A DNA stretch of 64,000 bases, taken from an uncultured Eubacteriales bacterium (GTDB lineage Bacteria > Bacillota > Clostridia > Oscillospirales > CAG-382). Under the pieces are notes generated by a model. It ran no database searches, was not told the DNA's origin, and was given only the letters and a program-made list of their open reading frames with translations. Shown here in pieces: positions 37,827 to 45,250 of this stretch (position 1 is the first letter of the stretch; each line of letters starts with the position of its first letter). A program made the translations under genes and the position numbers. The DNA is taken from contig URVJ01000013.1 of assembly GCA_900551295.1 (NCBI GenBank), forward strand, positions 1 through 64,000, given 5' to 3'.

Positions 37827-38714
37827 ATGAAAAAGCAGATCGCCGAAGGAGCTATGACAGCCCTTATAACGCCTATGAAGGACGGCAAAATAGATTTTGA
37901 CAAATTCGGAAAACTAATCGAGGATCAGATAAAGAACAGCATAGACGCGCTTGTTGTCTGCGGAACGACCGGCGAGTCGGCGACTCTCAACGACAACGAA
38001 CACAGAGAGCTTATAAAGTTCTGCGTTGACACCGTCGCAAAGCGCGTACCCGTAATAGCCGGAACCGGCAGCAACGACACAAACTATGCAATAAGCCTGT
38101 CGGAGCATGCGTGCGAACTCGGAGCCGACGCCCTTCTTCTCGTAACGCCTTACTACAACAAGACCTCTCAGAGAGGCATAGTAAAGCACTTCAACGCAAT
38201 AGCCGACCGCGTTGACAGACCTATGATAGTCTATAACGTTCCGTCGAGAACAGGTCTTAACATAAAGCCCGAAACATATAAAGAGCTTTCGTATCATGAG
38301 AATATAGTTGCGGCAAAAGAGGCAAACGGAAATCTTTCCGCCGTAGCCGAAACTATACATCTCTGCGGAGACGACCTCAAGATAATATCCGGAAACGACG
38401 ACCAGATAGTGCCGATAATGGCGCTCGGCGGAATAGGCGTAATATCGGTGCTTTCAAATCTTCTGCCTTACGAAACTCATAAAATGTGCAAGGATATGCT
38501 TGAAGGCAGAACCAAAGAGGCTGCAAAAGCCCAGATAGAATACATACCGCTTATAAACGCGCTGTTCTGCGAAACAAACCCGATTCCCGCAAAGGCGGCA
38601 ATGGAGGCGCTCGGTTTCTGCACGGGAGAACTCAGACTTCCTCTTGCAGAGATAAGCAACGAGAACAGAGAAAAGCTGTTCTGCGCAATGAGAGAAGCCG
38701 GACTTAAATTCTGA
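37827..38714 (+). CDS. dapA: 4-hydroxy-tetrahydrodipicolinate synthase
   Basis: DapA condenses pyruvate with aspartate semialdehyde, the first committed step to diaminopimelate and lysine. It has 295 residues in a TIM barrel. Landmarks are GTTGESATL, the catalytic tyrosine in YYNKTSQRG and YNVPSRTG, and the Schiff-base lysine in AAKEANGN. AAGGGGGA lies 7 bases before ATG 37827. It is controlled by the lysine riboswitch upstream and followed by dapB. Confidence 0.95.
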   Translation: MKKQIAEGAMTALITPMKDGKIDFDKFGKLIEDQIKNSIDALVVCGTTGESATLNDNEHRELIKFCVDTVAKRVPVIAGTGSNDTNYAISLSEHACELGADALLLVTPYYNKTSQRGIVKHFNAIADRVDRPMIVYNVPSRTGLNIKPETYKELSYHENIVAAKEANGNLSAVAETIHLCGDDLKIISGNDDQIVPIMALGGIGVISVLSNLLPYETHKMCKDMLEGRTKEAAKAQIEYIPLINALFCETNPIPAKAAMEALGFCTGELRLPLAEISNENREKLFCAMREAGLKF

Positions 38715-38753
38715 AAAAAGACGGTACTTAAAAAAAGAATTCAAATAAGGGAG

Positions 38754-38794
38754 GGCGCACGGACGGAGGTTTTGTTTTACTCCCGATGTGCGCC
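38754..38794 (+). promoter_or_regulatory. Hairpin in the dapA-dapB intergenic region
   Basis: GGCGCAC (38754-38760) pairs perfectly with GTGCGCC (38788-38794). The loop contains GGAGG (38765-38769) facing CTCCC, so the element could hide a ribosome binding site. It lacks a T-tract and is not a normal terminator. The role is unproven. Confidence 0.4.
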
Positions 38795-38806
38795 GGTTTA
38801 AATATT

Positions 38807-39562
38807 ATGACAAGAATAATAATCAGCGGAATAAACGGAAGAATGGGAAAAGCGCTTGAGCAGATGTGCGAGAACAGCGACGAATTCGAGATAGTCAGCG
38901 GAATAGACTTAAATCTCGGCATACCGCATACTTTTCCGACGGTTTCCTCTCCGGACGAGCTTGACGTAAAGGCGGACGCGGTAATAGACTTTTCCCACCA
39001 CAGCGCGGCAAACAAGCTTTGCGCATACGCTGTTAAGACGGGAACTCCCGTTGTATTTTCGACGACGGGTTATACCGACGAGGAGCTTGAGCTTATAAAA
39101 AAGACCTCCGAAAGCGCGGCGGTTTTCAGAAGCGGCAATATGAGCGTCGGTATAAATCTTATAACCGAGCTTGCAAAGAGAGCGGCGTCGGTGCTGTCGG
39201 ATTTTGATGCGGAGATCGTTGAGATGCACCATAATCAGAAGCTTGACGCACCCAGCGGAACGGCGCTTATGATAGCCGACGGAATAAAGTCCGTAAGACC
39301 CGATTCCGAATACGTGTATGACAGAACCAAGGAGAGAAAAAAGCGCGGAAAGAACGAGATAGGCATACATTCCGTGCGTGCAGGTTCGATCGTCGGCGAA
39401 CACGAGGTAATTTTCGGCGGTGCGAACGAGGTCATAAAGATCAGCCACAGCGCACTTTCGCGTGAGGTTTTTGCAAGCGGAGCGCTCAAAGCCGCGGCGT
39501 TTCTCAAAGGCAAGAAGAACGGAATGTACAATATGAGCGATATGCTTGCGGATATAATCTGA
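38807..39562 (+). CDS. dapB: 4-hydroxy-tetrahydrodipicolinate reductase
   Basis: DapB reduces the dapA product with NAD(P)H. It has 251 residues with nucleotide-binding ISGINGRMG, substrate motif EMHHNQKLDAPSGTAL with the catalytic histidine and lysine, and C-terminal GANEVIKISHSALSREVFA. ATG 38807 (MTRIIISG) fits the family; ATG 38786 would add seven residues and uses the GGAGG inside a hairpin. It lies 92 bases after dapA, probably in the same transcript. Confidence 0.93.
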   Translation: MTRIIISGINGRMGKALEQMCENSDEFEIVSGIDLNLGIPHTFPTVSSPDELDVKADAVIDFSHHSAANKLCAYAVKTGTPVVFSTTGYTDEELELIKKTSESAAVFRSGNMSVGINLITELAKRAASVLSDFDAEIVEMHHNQKLDAPSGTALMIADGIKSVRPDSEYVYDRTKERKKRGKNEIGIHSVRAGSIVGEHEVIFGGANEVIKISHSALSREVFASGALKAAAFLKGKKNGMYNMSDMLADII

Positions 39563-39591
39563 AAAATAAGTTAAAAAGGCATAAAAATTGA

Positions 39592-39634
39592 CCGGACAGA
39601 GTAATTTCAATTTACTTTGCCCGGCTTTTGTTTT
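39592..39634. terminator. Bidirectional terminator, dapB / sugar operon
   Basis: A 13-position stem with one mismatch and one G-U (39592-39604 with 39612-39624) is followed by CTTTTGTTTTG on the plus strand and a T-rich tract on the minus strand. It serves convergent dapB and the dehydrogenase gene. Confidence 0.75.
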
Positions 39635-39650
39635 GTATAGAGGTGCGTTT

Positions 39651-40655
39651 TTATGACATGGTTTTGAGCATTTCCAAAGTGACTTCGTAAAGACAGCCGT
39701 TTCCGCTTTCAAATTTCTCAAACTCGTCTTTCATGTATTCCGCCATGCGGTGCACTTCGTTTCCGCTGCTGCCGGCAATGTGAGGAGTGAGAAAACAGTT
39801 TTTCAGCTTGTAAAATTCGCTGCCGTCCTCCGGAGGCTCCGTCACGGTGACGTCAAGCAAAGCCGTGATGTCGTGACGCTCTTTTAAAATTTTGAACAAG
39901 TCCTCTTCGACTATCTGCGCGCCGCGCCCGGTATTGATGAATACCGAATTTTTGCGCATTGACGAAAACAGCGCATAGTTTAACATTCCGCGTGTTTCGG
40001 CGTTGTTTGCAAGGTGGTTTGAAATTACGAAACATTCCCCAAACAGCTTTTCAAGTGTGCATTTTTCAACGCCGAGCTGCTTTGCCTTTTCGTCGGGCAG
40101 GAACGGATCAAATACAAGGCAGTCAAGCCCGAGCGCTTTTACTTTGCTTATAACAAGCTTTCCTATCATTCCCGCGCCTATTATGCCGACCTTTTCACCG
40201 TAAACTCCGGGATATTCCGAAAATCTTTTCTTCATGGATTTCCATTCGGATAAAGACGATACGTGCTCCGAACAGAAGTAACCTTTAAGCGCAAGAACTA
40301 TCTGCGCCGCCGTATACTGCGCTACCGGAACGGCGTTTGCCGCCCATGCCGAAAATACCTTTACTTTGCAGTTCAGAAACTGTCTTGCAAAGCTCTGTAC
40401 CGTGCCTGCGGCGTAAAATACGCATTTTAAGTTCGGAAAACAGCGCTTTATTTCGTTCTCCTCAAAAACCGGCATACCCCATGTTGAGAAAATATATTCG
40501 GTGTCGGAAAACTTTCCGGGATCTTCGAGAATGTCGCTTTTTGTGTAAATTTTATCGGCATAAAGCCCGGCGCTCTGTTTTAATTCTTCGGTAAGGCCTT
40601 TCGCGTAAACGCGGTTTAAGTTGAATTCCGATTCGCAAAGAAAAATACTTTTCAT
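39651..40655 (-). CDS. D-2-hydroxyacid dehydrogenase family protein
   Basis: The 334-residue protein is an NAD-dependent 2-hydroxyacid dehydrogenase. GIIGAGMIGKL near residue 160 is the Rossmann glycine motif. The catalytic set is Arg in INTGRGAQI, Glu in VTEPPE and His in LTPHIAGS. The first 100 residues form the flanking catalytic domain. It is the last gene of a three-gene operon, and its ribosome binding site overlaps the stop codon of the isomerase-like gene. The substrate is unknown; a sugar-derived hydroxyacid would fit the context. Confidence 0.88.
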   Translation of the reverse strand: MKSIFLCESEFNLNRVYAKGLTEELKQSAGLYADKIYTKSDILEDPGKFSDTEYIFSTWGMPVFEENEIKRCFPNLKCVFYAAGTVQSFARQFLNCKVKVFSAWAANAVPVAQYTAAQIVLALKGYFCSEHVSSLSEWKSMKKRFSEYPGVYGEKVGIIGAGMIGKLVISKVKALGLDCLVFDPFLPDEKAKQLGVEKCTLEKLFGECFVISNHLANNAETRGMLNYALFSSMRKNSVFINTGRGAQIVEEDLFKILKERHDITALLDVTVTEPPEDGSEFYKLKNCFLTPHIAGSSGNEVHRMAEYMKDEFEKFESGNGCLYEVTLEMLKTMS

Positions 40656-40660
40656 AATTA

Positions 40661-41407
40661 CTACTCCGTGATACTTCTTAAAGAATCCGCCTCGGTTTTA
40701 AGCGAATCTATGCTGTCGTCGGGCATGAATTCCAAAAGCAGCGTCTTGTCAGCGTCAAACTGCGAAAGATAGGTGCGCCATGCGTCTTTTGCTCCGATCA
40801 GCGGATACTTGTTTTTGCCCTCCCAGTTGAAAACGTGAATGTTTTCGGTGTACGGCGAGAGAAGCTTTGCACAGGCAATGTTTTCGTCGAAAGATTTAAA
40901 CTGATTGGGCTGCCAGTACATCTTGAAATACGGCGAATTTACGTATTTTATAAGCTCGTATGCGGCCGTCTTGTCGTCGGTGTAGGTGTGGTTGTGGCAC
41001 TCAAGGCAGAATTTCACGCCGTTTTCCTTTGCAATTTCCGAAAGGTCTTTGCATTCGAGAAAAAATTTTTCTTTCGGTTCTCCCGAGACCTCTTTGCTCG
41101 AAAGATTTCCCGCCCAGAGCCTTATAATGTCCGTGCCCAAAATTCCGGCAGCCTTTATAATTCCGTAAATTTCGGACTTTTCCGAAACGCCTATTCTGAA
41201 ATATGTTCCGTATGACGAACAGGAAATTCCGTACTTTTTCTGAAGCTTTACAAGCTCATTCAGATTTTGAATGTCGTCCGACGGCGCGTGAACGTCGCTG
41301 CCCCATTCTATAACGGATAAGTCTGAGTCTTTCATTGCGGAAAGTATTTCTTCGGGCGAATTTTTTCTGAAGGAAACCGATACAAGACCGTAAGTGTAGT
41401 TGTTCAT
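40661..41407 (-). CDS. Sugar phosphate isomerase/epimerase family TIM barrel
   Basis: The 248-residue protein matches the xylose isomerase-like (AP_endonuc_2) family. ECHNHTYTDD in the middle and LLEFMPDD near the end supply acidic and histidine residues placed like the metal ligands of the family. Such enzymes isomerise or epimerise sugars or polyols. There is no signal peptide. Its ribosome binding site overlaps the stop codon of the upstream 551-residue protein gene, so the genes are coupled. Confidence 0.8.
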   Translation of the reverse strand: MNNYTYGLVSVSFRKNSPEEILSAMKDSDLSVIEWGSDVHAPSDDIQNLNELVKLQKKYGISCSSYGTYFRIGVSEKSEIYGIIKAAGILGTDIIRLWAGNLSSKEVSGEPKEKFFLECKDLSEIAKENGVKFCLECHNHTYTDDKTAAYELIKYVNSPYFKMYWQPNQFKSFDENIACAKLLSPYTENIHVFNWEGKNKYPLIGAKDAWRTYLSQFDADKTLLLEFMPDDSIDSLKTEADSLRSITE

Positions 41408-41413
41408 GGCTGT

Positions 41414-43069
41414 TTACTCCGAATAAATATCAATGTGTACGTCCTTTGCGGGAACTTTGTATACGCGGTATCTGCCGTTGCGGTTGGAATACAGCGTGAA
41501 ATTTTTCGCCTTTGCGCAGAAAGTGTATTCGCACACATGATGCTGATATTTTACTTTTAGCTTATTTGCGCTTTCGGTTATTTCGGTAAGATTTCTGCCG
41601 TCACATTCGAGTACGGGAAGACAGAACCCCGTATTTTCGCCGCCGTTTTGGGAAATATCTATGCCGTTTTCGGATATTCTGTAAGTCTGGATAATGCTTT
41701 GGTTCGGGAATGCGCTTTCAAACTCGGCGCATATGAAGTCTTTGCCTGTTTTCTGACCGAGATAGGAGAAAGAATAAGCCGTGTCTGCGCCGTACAGCGT
41801 TTTTCCGCCGTTTTCCGTATATACGCAAAGCGAGATGGGACGCGGATTTGCAAATTCCGTCTTGTATTTGGACTCAGCCGACGGAAACGGGACCGATATG
41901 CATATCGTTTCGGGACAGTTTATTTTGTTTATCTTTCCGAGACCGTTTGCGTCATAGTGAGTGTCGGCATTTGTGTCAAATTCAAGCGTATAGCCGAATC
42001 CGTTTGCAATTACCTTGTGAAAATCATCGCTTGTCTTTGCGATATACGCGTTTTTGCGGCATGGAGGTACGGTCGGCACAATGCTGTCGTCTGCAAAGAG
42101 ATATGCAAAGTACGCCATGGACGCAAGCGTTATCATGTACTTGTTGAAATATCCGTAGTCCTCGCAGCCTGTCATTGAATCGACGGGATAGTAGTTTTTG
42201 ATGTGGTGAATATCGTCCTTTCGGAGCAGCGGCAGAATGTTTTGCGCGGAAAGTTCGGAGGCTGCCTTGAATTCGCCCGCTTTTTCCATATCTCCTGCTT
42301 TGGCGTATTCCGACGCCGTATATTCGTAGTCTGCGGCAGTCCACATCTGATTGTGCAGAAACTGGTTGCTGCGTCCGCCGAACGCTATGTCGCCTGTCAC
42401 GGATTGCAGCTTTGCCGAAAGAGCGTGCGACTTGTCGAGAAATCCCTGTATTATATCTTTATGCTTTCCGTCATATCCGGCATACATCATAAAGTTCATG
42501 AGAACGCGCGTTACATAGTCATACACGGTCGGATTGTTGGGATCTCTGTACATTCCGTTTTCGTCAAAGTCGCCAAGGAGCGACAAAAGCTGATTATCGA
42601 TAAATTCGCGGCTGTCAATTCCGCATAACTTTGACCTCATAATCTCGCTTGCGGCACCGAATGCAGCCCAGTTGCCGCGCGATTCTCCCGGTTTCGGTAC
42701 GACGTCGTAGTTTTCGTAAGGATTAAACTCTGATAAAAGTTCAGTCCATTCGCAAATTTTCTGTTGGCTTACGGTTCCGCGCTCTTTCAAAAGATTTATT
42801 GCGCAGACTATCTCCCGCACCGAAAATTCGTTTGCGCATCTCTTTGTGTGAGGCATTTGTTTGCAGCATATGTCCATGCACTCCAAAAAAATGTCGCGGT
42901 ACTCGGTACATTTTCCGAGAGCATTCAGAATGGCAAGATTTGCGGTAATGCGCGGAAAACCGTGCTCTTTTAAACCGTCGCGTTTTACGTCTGATACATA
43001 TTCTTCTATTCTTTTTCTGCCGTAGGCATATACGGCTCTTTCTATTATGCCGATGTAGATTTCTTTCAT
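41414..43069 (-). CDS. Large cytosolic protein, possibly an (alpha/alpha) toroid carbohydrate enzyme
   Basis: I do not recognise a named family with confidence. The 551-residue protein has an alpha-helical N-terminal two thirds (to about 340) with repeated Trp/Tyr/Asn-rich segments such as SRGNWAAFGAASEIM, YDYVTRVLMNFMMYAGYDG and NQMWTAADYEYTA. The last third (about 350-551) is beta-rich. This layout resembles polysaccharide lyases and glycosidases with an (alpha/alpha)6 toroid plus beta-sandwich. No signal peptide is seen. ATG 43069 is chosen by N-terminal fit. It leads the operon with the isomerase and dehydrogenase, which supports a carbohydrate role. Confidence 0.55.
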   Translation of the reverse strand: MKEIYIGIIERAVYAYGRKRIEEYVSDVKRDGLKEHGFPRITANLAILNALGKCTEYRDIFLECMDICCKQMPHTKRCANEFSVREIVCAINLLKERGTVSQQKICEWTELLSEFNPYENYDVVPKPGESRGNWAAFGAASEIMRSKLCGIDSREFIDNQLLSLLGDFDENGMYRDPNNPTVYDYVTRVLMNFMMYAGYDGKHKDIIQGFLDKSHALSAKLQSVTGDIAFGGRSNQFLHNQMWTAADYEYTASEYAKAGDMEKAGEFKAASELSAQNILPLLRKDDIHHIKNYYPVDSMTGCEDYGYFNKYMITLASMAYFAYLFADDSIVPTVPPCRKNAYIAKTSDDFHKVIANGFGYTLEFDTNADTHYDANGLGKINKINCPETICISVPFPSAESKYKTEFANPRPISLCVYTENGGKTLYGADTAYSFSYLGQKTGKDFICAEFESAFPNQSIIQTYRISENGIDISQNGGENTGFCLPVLECDGRNLTEITESANKLKVKYQHHVCEYTFCAKAKNFTLYSNRNGRYRVYKVPAKDVHIDIYSE

Positions 43070-43102
43070 AGACAGAATAATATCTCCACTGTTTTTTAGT
43101 AT

Positions 43103-43131
43103 ATTATAACAGCCGAAAATAGCATTTTCAA
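43103..43131 (-). promoter_or_regulatory. Promoter for the three-gene sugar operon
   Basis: On the minus strand TTGAAA (43126-43131), 17 bases and TATAAT (43103-43108) with TG one base upstream. Confidence 0.7.
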
Positions 43132-43181
43132 TACTCAATGCGCTGCAAAAATAGCAAAATCGGATAAACAAAAAGGCAGTA

Positions 43182-43222
43182 AAAAATCAATCGGGCACGG
43201 ACTGATTAAATCCGCACCCGAC
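43182..43222 (-). terminator. Terminator of the Amt-PII gene
   Basis: An 11-pair stem with two wobbles (43212-43222 with 43192-43202) is followed on the minus strand by TTGATTTTTT. It insulates the sugar operon promoter just downstream. Confidence 0.8.
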
Positions 43223-43273
43223 GCTTTGTGTAAAAGAGGAAGGAAATTATATTAAAAGGAAAATCGCGCTTAA

Positions 43274-45124
43274 TTATTCAACGTCCTGGAGAGCCGCATA
43301 GCCTGTTTCTCCGGTACGTACCTTTACAACGTCCTCGACGTCGTATACAAATATCTTGCCGTCACCGATGTGACCTGTGTAGAGGACTTTCTTTGCCGTT
43401 TCGATTACCGTGCTTACGGGAACCTTGCTTACAACGACTTCAACCTGAATTTTGGGAAGGAGAGAGGGTTCGATTTCAACTCCGCGGTAGAATTCAGGCT
43501 TGCCTTTCTGTATGCCGCAGCCCATTACGTGAGTTACCGTCATACCTGTAATGCCGATTTCCATAAGTGCGTTCTTGAGTTTTTCAAACATTCTTTCCTT
43601 GCAGATGATTTCAACTTTGGTCATCTTTACGCCGTCCTTTGCGGCGGGAGCGGCGGATTTCGGAACTTCGACGCTCTTTACTTCGACAGCCTCAGCCTCG
43701 GGAACGTCGCCCGTAACAAATACCGGTGCCGAATCCGAGTACGACTGTACCGACGGAGCAAAGTCCGCATATGCGCTCGGCAGACCGTGTTCGGAAATGT
43801 CAAGACCTGCGATTTCATCTTCAACCGACGCACGAAGTCCGATCGTTTTCTTGATGACAGTATATGCAATGGTTATGCAGACCGCAGTCCAGAGAATTAT
43901 GCAGAGTATGCCGAGAGCCTGAACGCCGAGCTGGCGCGCACCGCCCTCTCCGTAGAAAAGACCTGTAAGACCGGCGGGAGCTTTGGGGTTTGCCAAAAGA
44001 CCTACCGCGATAGTACCCCAGATACCGTTTGCCATGTGAACGGCAACCGCACCGACAGGGTCGTCAATGTGAAGCTTGAGGTCGAGAAGTTCAACAACGA
44101 ATACAACGAGTATACCCGAAACAATACCTACTACAAATGAGCCTGCCGCGTCGAGAGCGTCGCAGCCTGCGGTAATGCCTACAAGACCGGCAAGAGAGGC
44201 GTTAAGACACATTGAAACATCGGGCTTGCCGTTGCGTATCCAGGTAAAGAGCATACATACGACTGTCGCAACAGACGGAGCAATGGTTGTGGTGATAAAG
44301 ATAGAGCTTAAAGACGTGCTGTCCCATGCAGCCGCGCCGTTGAAACCGTACCAGCCGAACCAGAGGATAAAGCAGCCGAGTGCGCCGAGAGGAATCGAGT
44401 GACCGGGAATTGCGTTTACTTTAACTACCTTGCCGTCCTTGTCCTTTACGTACTTTCCGATACGTGCGCCGAGCATGATAGCGCCGATAAGCGCGCACAC
44501 ACCGCCGACGGTATGTATTGCGGCAGAGCCTGCGAAGTCATGAAATCCGAGCTTTGCGAGCCAGCCCTGCGAGTTCCATACCCAGCCTGCCTCAATCGGG
44601 TAAATGACTGCCGAAACGACTGCCGAATATACGCAGTATGCGCTGAATTTTGTACGTTCAGCCATAGCGCCGGAAACTATCGTCGCAGCCGTCGCACAGA
44701 ATACGAGGTTAAATACAAAGCTTGCGGCGTTGGTTTTGATAAACGTGCCGAAGTCGGTGAAAATCTGAAGATTGGGAACGCCTATAAAGCCGAATACGTA
44801 ATCTTCAGCCATCATGAGCGAAAAGCCTAAGAATACAAACGGAATAGTGCCAATACAGAAGTCCATGAGGTTTTTCATAATGATGTTGCCGGCGTTTTTA
44901 GCTCTTGTAAAGCCGGTTTCAACCATCGCAAAGCCTGCCTGCATGAAGAATACCAAAGCCGCGCCTATAAGGTACCATATGCTGAACGCCGTGTCGCTTG
45001 CAGCCTGTACGGCGGATTCAACGGCGCTTGCCTCGTCCGCAAAAGCAGAAATCGCGGGACATAACATAAGTGCCGCCGCAGCAGCCGATGCCGCCGTCAT
45101 GCATCTTTTCCATTTCGTTTCCAT
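43274..45124 (-). CDS. Ammonium transporter fused to a C-terminal PII domain
   Basis: The 616-residue protein combines an ammonium channel with its regulator. A cleavable-looking leader (1-29) is followed by 11 TM Amt segments to about residue 440, with FMQAGFAMVETGFTR, HTVGGVCAL and DDPVGAVAVHMANGIWG. A linker of about 60 residues rich in Ala, Pro and Glu leads to a complete PII domain (501-616) with VGITGMTV-like ITGMTVTHV, QKGKPEFYRG and the nucleotide loop GHIGDGKIFVYDVEDVVKVRTGE. Position 51 of PII, the uridylylated Tyr in E. coli, is Ile551, so control is probably by ATP/ADP/2-oxoglutarate only. It follows glnA. Confidence 0.93.
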   Translation of the reverse strand: METKWKRCMTAASAAAAALMLCPAISAFADEASAVESAVQAASDTAFSIWYLIGAALVFFMQAGFAMVETGFTRAKNAGNIIMKNLMDFCIGTIPFVFLGFSLMMAEDYVFGFIGVPNLQIFTDFGTFIKTNAASFVFNLVFCATAATIVSGAMAERTKFSAYCVYSAVVSAVIYPIEAGWVWNSQGWLAKLGFHDFAGSAAIHTVGGVCALIGAIMLGARIGKYVKDKDGKVVKVNAIPGHSIPLGALGCFILWFGWYGFNGAAAWDSTSLSSIFITTTIAPSVATVVCMLFTWIRNGKPDVSMCLNASLAGLVGITAGCDALDAAGSFVVGIVSGILVVFVVELLDLKLHIDDPVGAVAVHMANGIWGTIAVGLLANPKAPAGLTGLFYGEGGARQLGVQALGILCIILWTAVCITIAYTVIKKTIGLRASVEDEIAGLDISEHGLPSAYADFAPSVQSYSDSAPVFVTGDVPEAEAVEVKSVEVPKSAAPAAKDGVKMTKVEIICKERMFEKLKNALMEIGITGMTVTHVMGCGIQKGKPEFYRGVEIEPSLLPKIQVEVVVSKVPVSTVIETAKKVLYTGHIGDGKIFVYDVEDVVKVRTGETGYAALQDVE

Positions 45125-45167
45125 AAGTAAACATTCCTTTCATGTGCCGTTGGCACTTGTTTTTTGT

Positions 45168-45223
45168 AAAATAAAAGACGCACGCCCGACTGCCGGATTT
45201 TCCGGATAAGCCGAACGCACGTC
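45168..45223 (-). terminator. Terminator between glnA and amt-PII
   Basis: On the minus strand a stem of 15 pairs with several G-U (45209-45223 with 45177-45191) encloses a TCCGG/CCGGA-type inner hairpin and ends in TTTTATTTT. A second small inverted repeat, GTGCC-GTT-GGCAC (45144-45156), lies next to the amt ribosome binding site. Confidence 0.7.
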
Positions 45224-45250
45224 ATTGTGCTTTGATTGATTTTTTTAGGA

